DNA of 64,000 nt, taken from an uncultured Actinomycetes bacterium. Lineage in GTDB: Bacteria > Actinomycetota > CADDZG01 > WHSQ01. Both the position numbers and the translations under genes were made by a program. This document shows, one piece after another, positions 17,162-23,926 of the stretch (the first letter of the stretch is position 1; each line of letters starts with the position of its first letter). The notes under the pieces are model-generated. The model was not told where the DNA came from, did not search any database, and worked only from the letters and a program-made list of their open reading frames with translations. The DNA lies in NCBI GenBank assembly GCA_937863385.1, contig CALMBW010000010.1:1-64000 (forward strand), in the 5' to 3' direction.

Positions 17162-17626
17162 ATGGAAAGCATCGAGAAGGTTTCGATAATCATCTCCAAA
17201 GGATCGTTGGAGGGTATCTACCCGGGGCTGATCATGGCGAATGGAGCCCGCGCCGAAGGCATCGAGGCGGACCTCTTCTTCACCTTCTTTGGCTTGGATG
17301 CGATCCACGCCAAGAGGCACGAGCACATCAAGTTGGCGACCGTGGGTAACCCTGGACTGCATTTCGCGACGTGGGCCGGCGGGCTTCCCGGAGTGTCCTC
17401 GCTGATGACCCACTACATGGAGCACAAGATGGAAGCTCTGGATATCCCTTCGATCCCCGAGTTCATCGAGATGATTTCCGATACGGGGGCCGGGATATAC
17501 GCATGCCAGGCGTCGGTGGATCTCTTCGGGCTCGAGAAGAACGATCTCGTTCCGCAGGTCCAAGACATCATCACGGTAGGGGAGTTCTACGAAAGAGCGG
17601 CCGGCAGCAGCATCATCTTCACCTGA
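17162..17626 (+). CDS. DsrE-family sulfurtransferase-like protein (DsrE2 type)
   Basis: A 154-residue protein of the DsrE/DsrF-like family, start at 17162 after GGAGG. It opens with the family strand-helix KVSIIISKGSLEGIYPGLIMANGA and has a single conserved-looking cysteine at GAGIYACQASVDLFGL, the usual position of the sulfur-carrying Cys. In sulfur oxidisers such proteins pass sulfane sulfur between TusA-like carriers and oxidation complexes. It closes the sqr-tusE-dsrE operon, and a CsoR box follows 28 bases later. The exact DsrE subgroup is a guess. Confidence 0.8.
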   Translation: MESIEKVSIIISKGSLEGIYPGLIMANGARAEGIEADLFFTFFGLDAIHAKRHEHIKLATVGNPGLHFATWAGGLPGVSSLMTHYMEHKMEALDIPSIPEFIEMISDTGAGIYACQASVDLFGLEKNDLVPQVQDIITVGEFYERAAGSSIIFT

Positions 17627-17653
17627 TCGCGTGAGCGCCTCGTCTCTGCTATG

Positions 17654-17670
17654 ATACCCCCCTAGGGTAT
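17654..17670. promoter_or_regulatory. CsoR-type operator
   Basis: The 17-base near-palindrome ATACCCCCCTAGGGTAT matches the GC-core, TA-flanked operators bound by copper sensor CsoR. It lies between the dsrE-like gene and csoR, where it would give autoregulation. An identical copy lies at 26091-26107 and a related one at 23832-23846. Confidence 0.85.
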
Positions 17671-17706
17671 AAGGGTCGGTGAGAAGTGGAGACGAGGAGC
17701 AACGCA

Positions 17707-17976
17707 TTGAGGGGTTATTACGCCGGCAAGCAGGACATCCAGGCACGTCTTCGACGGATCGAGGGTCAGGTGCGCGGCATCCAACGCATGGTGGAGTCCG
17801 ATGAGTACTGCATCGACATCCTGACTCAGATAACCGCAGCTTCGAACGCTCTGAAGAAAGTGGCGGTTGGACTCCTCGATGACCACATCCGTCACTGTGT
17901 CGTCAACGACACCGAGAAGGGCAAAGACATGGTCGCCGAAGCAACGGCCGCTATAGAGCGGCTGGTTAAGTCCTAA
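17707..17976 (+). CDS. csoR: Copper-sensing repressor CsoR
   Basis: An 89-residue all-helical repressor of the CsoR/RcnR/CstR family. The TTG at 17707 has GAGGAG at good spacing; a GTG at 17686 is an alternative. The copper ligands of CsoR are all there: Cys in EYCIDIL, His in LLDDHIRHC and the Cys four residues later. The His argues against the persulfide-sensing CstR branch, which lacks it, even though sulfur genes lie upstream. Copper binding releases it from the adjacent operator and induces itself, the chaperone downstream and probably the copper ATPase at 23.9-26.1 kb. Confidence 0.9.
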   Translation: MRGYYAGKQDIQARLRRIEGQVRGIQRMVESDEYCIDILTQITAASNALKKVAVGLLDDHIRHCVVNDTEKGKDMVAEATAAIERLVKS

Positions 17977-17985
17977 GGAGGGATA

Positions 17986-18192
17986 GTGACAACTCGGTTC
18001 GTCGTTGCTGATGCAACCTGCGGACATTGCAAGTCCACGATCGAAAAGGCGGTCACCCAGGTGCAGGGGGTTACTGCCGCCGAGCTGGATCTCGAGACCA
18101 AGCTCTTGAAGGTCGAGCACGAAGCCGACACCGAGAACGACTCTCTCGCTTCGGCCATCTCTAACGCTGGCTACACCCCGCAACCGGCCTAA
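17986..18192 (+). CDS. Heavy-metal-associated (CopZ-like) copper chaperone
   Basis: A 68-residue HMA-domain protein with the metal-binding CxxC (ADATCGHCKS, residues 12-15) and the usual beta-alpha-beta-beta-alpha-beta layout. GTG start after AAGGAGGG. It lies 9 bases downstream of csoR, so it is copper-induced with it and probably hands Cu(I) to the P1B ATPase. The first residue of the usual MxCxxC motif is Ala-Thr, a common variant. Confidence 0.88.
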   Translation: MTTRFVVADATCGHCKSTIEKAVTQVQGVTAAELDLETKLLKVEHEADTENDSLASAISNAGYTPQPA

Positions 18193-18208
18193 CGCCGGCC
18201 GGACCAAG

Positions 18209-18246
18209 AACAAGAAAGGGCAGCCGCATGGCTGCCCTTTCTTGTT
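18209..18246. terminator. Strong hairpin terminator
   Basis: A perfect 17-bp stem (18209-18225 with 18230-18246; core GGGCAGCC) with a GCAT loop. The A-rich left foot and T-rich right foot let it end transcription of the csoR-chaperone unit on the plus strand and of the ferritin-like gene on the minus strand. Confidence 0.88.
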
Positions 18247-18279
18247 TCTCGTACTCGGTTGTGACTTGGCGGACCTGAC

Positions 18280-18768
18280 CTAGCTGGTGGCGTCGGGATC
18301 TTCGTTGGCGGCTAGTGTCAAGGCGCCGTCTTGGACGTCACTGAAGTGGCGCTGTTGGATGGGAAGCGCCCACTGCGACAACTCGATCAGCTCGGAACTT
18401 CCCGCCTTCTCGGCCAGGGTCTGCAGCACCTTCCAGTGTCCGACCTCGCCGGCTTCGGCCATCGTGAGAAACTCGAAACCGTCGAGCGCATCCGAGTCGT
18501 CATCGATGTAGGTCTTGAGCATGTCTGACCCCTTCGACTTGGTCTCGCGAGCCTTTTCGAGGATGGCGGTCTTCTTGCCCTCGATCGAATCGGCGATCGC
18601 GGTCCCACGCTGCTCGGTCTCGGCAGCCTCCTCGTTCATCTGCTCGAGAACGCCCTTGAACTGCTCGGCGTCCTCAAGCTTGATGACTTTCTCGGTCGCA
18701 GCTTGGGCCGCCATCGCGAGCCCGATGACTTCCCCGAGCTTCTCTTCCAAAGTGGTGAGTTCAGCCAC
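18280..18768 (-). CDS. Helical, ferritin-like protein of unknown function
   Basis: A 162-residue, strongly helical acidic protein; GTG start after AGGAGGAGG. The C-terminal part (MAEAGEVGHWKVLQTLAEKA, then ALPIQQRHFSDV) has E and H residues spaced as in the last helices of ferritin-like or hemerythrin-like four-helix bundles, suggesting a di-iron site, but a full set of ligands cannot be identified by eye. No close family is recognised. Monocistronic, convergent with the copper chaperone. Confidence 0.75.
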   Translation of the reverse strand: MAELTTLEEKLGEVIGLAMAAQAATEKVIKLEDAEQFKGVLEQMNEEAAETEQRGTAIADSIEGKKTAILEKARETKSKGSDMLKTYIDDDSDALDGFEFLTMAEAGEVGHWKVLQTLAEKAGSSELIELSQWALPIQQRHFSDVQDGALTLAANEDPDATS

Positions 18769-18945
18769 GTTGTGTCCTCCTCCTGTCCAGCCTGTTTGTC
18801 GTCACTTCGAGACATACCCGCTCGACCCCGGCTGAATCGCGCGTTTCGCCTCTTTCATGTGGCCTTAAGGTGAGCGACGTCCCTGGCCGATCGCGACCGA
18901 CTAGGAGGCCCGCGTGTCTGAGGTGGATGTGGAGGAAGTGGTCTG

Positions 18946-19437
18946 TTGCCGCGCGTAGATCGCCTTCTGGAGAACAACCGTGCTTACGCCGAGAACTTCG
19001 CCAGTGGCGACCTCCCGGCGTCACCCGCGCAGAAACTGATGGTTCTGACGTGCATGGATGCGCGCATCGACGTGTACAAGATCCTCGGGTTGCGAGAAGG
19101 GGATGCGCATATCATCCGCAACGCCGGCGGGATCGTGACCGAGGATTCCTTGCGCTCTATCTTCGTCTCCCAGAAGCTCTTGGGTACCGAGACCATCGTG
19201 CTGATCCAGCACACCGAGTGCGGCATGCTCAACCTCGACGAAGATCTCGTCAGACGGCAGGTTCGCAGCGAAGCCGGGGTCGACCTGCCGTTCGACCTGG
19301 GGGCGATAGAGGATCTCGAACAGAGCGTAAGGAGGGGGCTGGACGCCCTCACATCCAGTCCGTTCATCAACGATAAGGAAGTGCGCGGATTCATCTACGA
19401 CGTGAGGACCGGCACGCTCCTTGAGGTTGCTGACTGA
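18946..19437 (+). CDS. Beta-class carbonic anhydrase
   Basis: A 163-residue beta-carbonic anhydrase interconverting CO2 and bicarbonate, useful beside a Calvin cycle. Zinc ligands are visible as C36 with D38-R40 (LTCMDAR), H89 and C92 (QHTECGM). It is of the short class common in Actinobacteria. The TTG start at 18946 follows GGAGGAAG. The catalytic Asp/Arg dyad is intact, so activity is expected. Confidence 0.9.
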   Translation: MPRVDRLLENNRAYAENFASGDLPASPAQKLMVLTCMDARIDVYKILGLREGDAHIIRNAGGIVTEDSLRSIFVSQKLLGTETIVLIQHTECGMLNLDEDLVRRQVRSEAGVDLPFDLGAIEDLEQSVRRGLDALTSSPFINDKEVRGFIYDVRTGTLLEVAD

Positions 19438-19482
19438 ACAGGCTCGCCTACGTTGCATGCTGGGGTTTGGTGGACCTATCCG

Positions 19483-20835
19483 ATGAGTGAGGGCCGAAAC
19501 CGGTTGGTTCCGCTGCGTGATGCGCTCAAGTACTGGGCGCGGCTTGGGTTCATCAATTTCGGCGGTCCCGCGGGCCAGATCGCCATCATGCACGATGAAC
19601 TCGTCGACAAGAAGAAGTGGATCAGTAACGGGCGGTTCTTGCACGCTCTCAATTACTGCATGTTGCTACCGGGGCCTGAGGCTCAGCAGCTGGCGATCTA
19701 CATCGGATGGCTGCTCAACGGAACCGTGGGCGGGATCGCTGCCGGAGTGCTCTTCATCCTGCCCGCCTTCTTTTTGATCCTCGGGTTGTCTTGGACCTAC
19801 GCGGTGCATGGTGACGTCAACTGGGTCGCGGCGATCTTCTACGGCCTTGAACCAGCAGTGATAGCGATCGTTGCAGCAGCCGTGATCAAGGTGGGCTCAA
19901 AGGCACTGCGAAACCCGCTCTTGCTTGGCGTTGCTGTTGGTGCGTTCGTGGCGATCTTCTTCGTGAAGGTTCCTTTCCCGTTGATCGTACTCGGAGCGGC
20001 AGCGATCGGGCTAGCGGGCCACCGCTTCGCGCCGGGGATGTTCACGATGTCCCCGCACGTTTCCGACGATGACGGAGAGCCGATCCTCGGGGACAACATC
20101 GACGAGCACGCCGAGAGAGGTACCTGGCTGCGGTCGATGCGGGTTCTGCTTATCGGGCTCGTGGTGTGGTGGGGTCCATTGGTGGTGGTGATCGCGCTGC
20201 GTGGGACGGACGACACCCTGTCCAAGGAAGCGATCTTTTTCAGCCAGGCGGCGATGGTTACGTTCGGAGGTGCGTATGCGGTGCTTGCATACATCAACCA
20301 AGCAGCGGTCGAACAGTTCGGCTGGCTCGCGCCGGGCCAGATGGTCACGGGGTTGGGCTTGGCCGAGTCAACTCCCGGCCCCCTCATCATGGTGACCCAG
20401 TTCGTCGGTTTCCTCGGTGCCTACAACTTCCCTGGAGACTTGGACCCAGTTGTGGCTGGAACGCTCGGCGCGATAGTCACCGTCTGGGCGACCTTCGCGC
20501 CATGCTTCTTGTGGATCTTCTTGGGGGCGCCGTTCATCGAGCGACTGCGCGGCAACCAAGCCTTGAACGGTGCACTCTCGTCGGTCACGGCGGCAGTGGT
20601 CGGGGTGATACTCAACCTGGCAGTCACCTTCGCGATAGTCGCTCTGTTCGACTCTGTTCGCTCTGGCGAACTGCTGGGCATGACCTTCCCCATGCCTGCG
20701 CTGGATTCGGTCGACGGATTCTCTCTAGGGCTGGCGGCCACCGGCTTCGTAGCCCTGTGGAGATGGCGCGTCGGCGTCTTATGGGTGATCGGGGCGTGCG
20801 CCGCGGCCGGACTCCTCCAGCAAGCGACCGGCTGA
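19483..20835 (+). CDS. chrA: Chromate ion transporter family protein
   Basis: A 450-residue bidomain CHR-family membrane protein with about twelve helices. Both halves carry family motifs: LGFINFGGPAGQIAIMH with LLPGPEAQQLAIYIGWLL in the first half, and MVTFGGAYAVLAYI with LGLAESTPGPLIMVTQFVGF in the second. Family members export chromate; sulfate is a structural analogue, so a sulfur-oxyanion role is possible in this organism (inference). An ATG at 19453 could add ten residues. It follows the carbonic anhydrase by 45 bases. Confidence 0.9.
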   Translation: MSEGRNRLVPLRDALKYWARLGFINFGGPAGQIAIMHDELVDKKKWISNGRFLHALNYCMLLPGPEAQQLAIYIGWLLNGTVGGIAAGVLFILPAFFLILGLSWTYAVHGDVNWVAAIFYGLEPAVIAIVAAAVIKVGSKALRNPLLLGVAVGAFVAIFFVKVPFPLIVLGAAAIGLAGHRFAPGMFTMSPHVSDDDGEPILGDNIDEHAERGTWLRSMRVLLIGLVVWWGPLVVVIALRGTDDTLSKEAIFFSQAAMVTFGGAYAVLAYINQAAVEQFGWLAPGQMVTGLGLAESTPGPLIMVTQFVGFLGAYNFPGDLDPVVAGTLGAIVTVWATFAPCFLWIFLGAPFIERLRGNQALNGALSSVTAAVVGVILNLAVTFAIVALFDSVRSGELLGMTFPMPALDSVDGFSLGLAATGFVALWRWRVGVLWVIGACAAAGLLQQATG

Positions 20836-20860
20836 CCGGAAAGAGAGTGGACGGAGGACG

Positions 20861-21337
20861 CTAGGGTTTGAGCTCTACTTGGACGCCGACGTTGGGATCG
20901 GCGAGATAGTTGCCGACACCTATCCAGGCGGTGCCTGCCGGCATGAATGCGACCTCGTCGGTTCCGGTGTTCTGTGAAGCAGCCAAGATATTGCAGCCGG
21001 AGTCGAAGAAGAAGACGTCCAGGTCGTAACCGCCTGCTCCTGCGCTCGAACCTGTTGCCGTGGCAGTTGCCGCGATCTTCTGGTACTCGGCAGGGACCTC
21101 GACGATGAATGCATCCAGACCCTGTGAAGCTGGCATCGCACAGGTGTTCTTCAGTTCCTGCATGGTCACGGAGATGAGATCACCGGACGTGGAATAGAAG
21201 ACCGGGTGGGCGACCGCGATGGTGCCCTCTTCGCTGGTCCAAGGCTTGGGAGCTTTCTTGCCCTTCTTCTTTGCGACGGCAGAGCCGGCAGGGAACAGCA
21301 GGGCGAGGACGAGCAGTATCAGGATCGACCTTTTCAT
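20861..21337 (-). CDS. Secreted protein of unknown function
   Basis: A 158-residue protein with a clear signal peptide (MKRSILILLVLALLFPAGSA) and a Lys-rich start to the mature part. The rest is beta-rich with two cysteines (NTCAMPA and SGCNIL) that could form a disulfide, and resembles bacterial pre-peptidase or jelly-roll domains in its DLDVFFFDSGC strand, which is a weak hint only. Its end lies close to the convergent chrA. Confidence 0.75.
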   Translation of the reverse strand: MKRSILILLVLALLFPAGSAVAKKKGKKAPKPWTSEEGTIAVAHPVFYSTSGDLISVTMQELKNTCAMPASQGLDAFIVEVPAEYQKIAATATATGSSAGAGGYDLDVFFFDSGCNILAASQNTGTDEVAFMPAGTAWIGVGNYLADPNVGVQVELKP

Positions 21338-21393
21338 GCGGAAGGGATTCGCCTCAAGAGGTCCATCCCCTGCTTCGTTGGGCTAGCTCCCCA

Positions 21394-22455
21394 CTAGATC
21401 CATCTGGTCCAGCGGGGGCCGCCGCGGGCTCGGGCCGGGTGTCGCACCCCTCGCAGCCACTCCGTCTTAGGCGCTGCGAGGGCCCGCCGCTTGACGCGTG
21501 TGGTCTGGGCCTTGGAGCGCTGTTGCGACCCCCGCTGGTTGCGCCGGGGGCTGCGCGCATCTTTCCGCTGTTTGTTCTCGTGGTGAGCGGATCGCTTCGG
21601 GCGGCCTCGGCGGTCACGCGATCTTTCGCTAGGGCCGTTTCTTCGTTGCCGTCTCTCCGGCTTGGCCGATCGGCGGCTTGGCTTCGGATTGGTTTGCTTC
21701 GGTTCGTCGGATGAGATGACACTTGGGTCCACGAGCAAGGAAGTGAGCGAGTCGGTCGCCAATCGGTTCATGTCGACGCACCCGCGGACTCCCCTTACGC
21801 GCCCGCAATCGGTCCACTGCCAGATCGTCCATCCCTGTCCGCCCCAGCTTGCGGCAGGGACGATCGGTCTGCGCCGCGTGTAGTGGGCCAACCACAATGG
21901 ATGTGCGGCGAAGCGCGAGGTCCCGCTCATGCGGTCTCTCCAGAAGACGGGACCGGAGTAGACGATGGCGCGCACTCCGGTTTTCTGGCGAACGTGACGC
22001 AACCAGGTCGCCGTCCAACGACGGAGTTGTGGCCGATTCAGTATCCCGGCCGTCTCTAGATCGAGAACCGGTGCCAGTTCCGAAGGCTTTGGTTTCGCAA
22101 TGTTCAGGAAGTAGCGCGCCTCGAGTAGTGCATCTTCTTTGACCCGCTTCTTCTTCGCGCCGCTGGGACGAGCGAAATGGTAGGCCCCCACCTTGATGCC
22201 GGAGCGAGTGGCTCTCTTCCGATTCTCCGAGTAACGAGGATCTCGTACCCCTACGCCTTCGGTCGCCTTGATGAACGTGAAGTCCACTCCGGCTCTGGCG
22301 ACACGTGACCACCTGATCCGGCCTTGGTGATGGGAAACGTCGATACCGCGCTTGCTTCCCGCGAGAGCAGGGCTTGGAAGCGAAAGTACTGCGATCAGCA
22401 GGAGGGGTAGGAGGCTCTTTCGAGCGCGCGCTTGCGCAAAAGGTGTCGCAGCCAT
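21394..22455 (-). CDS. Secreted GH25 lysozyme
   Basis: A 353-residue exported muramidase (glycoside hydrolase family 25) that cuts peptidoglycan. After a signal peptide (about residues 1-32) the GH25 barrel begins with KRGIDVSHHQGRIRW and carries TFIKATEGVG, KVGAYHFARP and the catalytic region APVLDLETAG, followed by WTIWQWTDCG. The last 110 residues are a very basic Arg/Lys/Ser-rich tail rather than known binding repeats, perhaps for wall or nucleic-acid binding. Probably used in cell-wall turnover. Confidence 0.88.
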   Translation of the reverse strand: MAATPFAQARARKSLLPLLLIAVLSLPSPALAGSKRGIDVSHHQGRIRWSRVARAGVDFTFIKATEGVGVRDPRYSENRKRATRSGIKVGAYHFARPSGAKKKRVKEDALLEARYFLNIAKPKPSELAPVLDLETAGILNRPQLRRWTATWLRHVRQKTGVRAIVYSGPVFWRDRMSGTSRFAAHPLWLAHYTRRRPIVPAASWGGQGWTIWQWTDCGRVRGVRGCVDMNRLATDSLTSLLVDPSVISSDEPKQTNPKPSRRSAKPERRQRRNGPSERSRDRRGRPKRSAHHENKQRKDARSPRRNQRGSQQRSKAQTTRVKRRALAAPKTEWLRGVRHPARARGGPRWTRWI

Positions 22456-22626
22456 GGGCGTATGTCACCAGGCCGTTCAGCGAAAGTCTCTACGCCATGA
22501 ATGAAGGCGAGCCGATGCCTTGCCGGACAACGGAACCGGGCCCGCCATCTGGCGTCCCCGGTTGGCATTCAAGGCCAACCCTTGTATCGCTTAGCCGGAG
22601 ATCACCGCATACCTCAGTGATGTGCT

Positions 22627-23661
22627 TTAGCTCTGGGTGTCGTCTCCCGGCCACGTGTCGCTGAGCAGGTAACCCTCAGGGAATGGGTCGGTGGGATCGA
22701 GTATCACCTGTGTGATCCCGGTGATCCATGCGCTACCGCGGATGGCGGGAACGATGGCCGGACGGTCTTCAACTTTCGTTTCCGACACGATGCGGCCCTC
22801 GAAGGTTGATCCGATCACCGAAGCGTGACTCATCGTGTCACCGGTGTGCATCAGCCCACGTGCATGCAGTACCGCCAGCCGTGCAGACAGGCCGGTCCCG
22901 GTCGCCGACCGGTCCAGCCGTCCCGGCGCGACCGCAACGGCATTCTTGGTCACCTTGCCCACTCCGTTCCAGCGACCGGCGATCTGGACGATGGTGACGC
23001 CGGCTATGTCTTCGTTGTCCGGGTGGACACACCAAAGCTGTTCTCGCGCCGCAACCCGGATGCGTTCTCCGACGTCGGACAGGTCGCGAGCTTCGCTGGG
23101 CTCCAAGGAGAATCCAAGTGCCTCTGCATCAGCGATCGCGTACCACATGCCCCCATACGCGATATCTACCGTGAGGGTTCCGAGCCCATCAACCTCGAGC
23201 GGTGCATCGAGTCGATCGGCGAAGCACGCGACGTTGACGATCTCGATGCTTTCGCAACGGCCATCTTTGCATGCCGCCGTGATCTCCACGACACCACCCG
23301 GTGCTTCGAGCTTCATCGTCGTGACCGGCTCTTGCATCTCGACCATGCCGGTTTCGAGCAGGACCGTTGCAACGCACATGGTGTTGGATCCCGACATCGG
23401 CGGGTACTCGGTCGGCTCCATGATGATGTAGCCGGCCGCGCATTCGATCCTGTTGGTTGGAACGATCACGTTGCAGTGAACGGCCACACTTCCACGGGGC
23501 TCTCGCAGAAGTAGTCGGCGCAAGCTGTCATCGGCCCGTAACGACTGCATCTTTTCGAAAACGGACTCGCCTTCAGGCGGCAGCACCCCACCCACCACGA
23601 CGTTTCCGATCTCGCCGCCGGCATGACATCCCACGACTGTGAATGTGCGCCGAGCTCTCAT
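22627..23661 (-). CDS. Proline racemase family protein with altered catalytic residues
   Basis: A 344-residue protein of the proline racemase / hydroxyproline epimerase / trans-3-hydroxyproline dehydratase family (VVGCHAGGEIGNVVVGG, GSVAVHCNVIVPT, GRLDRSATGTGLSARLA). The first catalytic Cys of racemases (MCGH) is Ser here (S90, MSGSNT) and the second (SPCGTG) is Thr (T254, SATGTG). With neither cysteine it is unlikely to be a standard racemase; a dehydratase-type or new activity is possible. A large nested inverted repeat lies just upstream. Confidence 0.82.
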   Translation of the reverse strand: MRARRTFTVVGCHAGGEIGNVVVGGVLPPEGESVFEKMQSLRADDSLRRLLLREPRGSVAVHCNVIVPTNRIECAAGYIIMEPTEYPPMSGSNTMCVATVLLETGMVEMQEPVTTMKLEAPGGVVEITAACKDGRCESIEIVNVACFADRLDAPLEVDGLGTLTVDIAYGGMWYAIADAEALGFSLEPSEARDLSDVGERIRVAAREQLWCVHPDNEDIAGVTIVQIAGRWNGVGKVTKNAVAVAPGRLDRSATGTGLSARLAVLHARGLMHTGDTMSHASVIGSTFEGRIVSETKVEDRPAIVPAIRGSAWITGITQVILDPTDPFPEGYLLSDTWPGDDTQS

Positions 23662-23682
23662 CGAACGCAGGATACAAGCCTG

Positions 23683-23735
23683 CCGTTCTGTTAACGATTC
23701 CGGCCAACCGTTGGCCGATTTGGTTAACAGAACGG
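23683..23735. repeat. Nested inverted repeat (13-bp outer arms)
   Basis: Outer arms CCGTTCTGTTAAC (23683-23695) and its exact reverse complement (23723-23735) enclose an inner palindrome CGGCCAAC/TTGGCCG. It starts 22 bases upstream of the proline-racemase-family gene and begins 5 bases after the stop of the micro-ORF on the same strand. It could be an operator for the enzyme gene, or a hairpin terminator for the small copper-box transcript. Confidence 0.75.
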
Positions 23736-23739
23736 ATGT

Positions 23740-23787
23740 CTAGTGCGCCGCACCGATGGCGATGCCTACCAGCAGATTCTTGTTCAT
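23740..23787 (-). CDS. Candidate 15-residue micro-ORF downstream of a CsoR box
   Basis: ATG at 23787, preceded by GGGGAGGCAAGTG, encodes MNKNLLVGIAIGAAH and a stop. The short hydrophobic peptide could insert in the membrane or be the start of a decayed gene or a leader peptide. It lies between a CsoR-type palindrome (23832-23846) and a large inverted repeat (23683-23735), on the strand shared with the copper ATPase upstream. Too short for any homology claim. Confidence 0.4.
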   Translation of the reverse strand: MNKNLLVGIAIGAAH

Positions 23788-23831
23788 CACTTGCCTCCCC
23801 TGTAGTCCTTATCTGTGCTCATCGTGCCTGG

Positions 23832-23846
23832 TACCCCCTGGGGGTA
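23832..23846. promoter_or_regulatory. CsoR-like palindromic operator
   Basis: TACCCCCTGGGGGTA, a perfect GC-core palindrome flanked by TA, closely resembles the two other CsoR boxes in the window. It lies downstream of the copper ATPase stop and 45 bases upstream of the micro-ORF, so it would control whatever is transcribed leftward from here. Confidence 0.7.
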
Positions 23847-23926
23847 GTAGGGCCATGTAGCCCCGTGCCTTGGGGGACCTTGGGCCGCCCTGGCAGCGGT
23901 GTGGCAAAGCTGCAAGACCCAGACTC

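Noticed and set aside
17707-17976. CstR-type persulfide sensor instead of CsoR
   Set aside because: The His between the two cysteines (LLDDHIRHC) is present and the operator is of copper type, although sulfur genes lie upstream.
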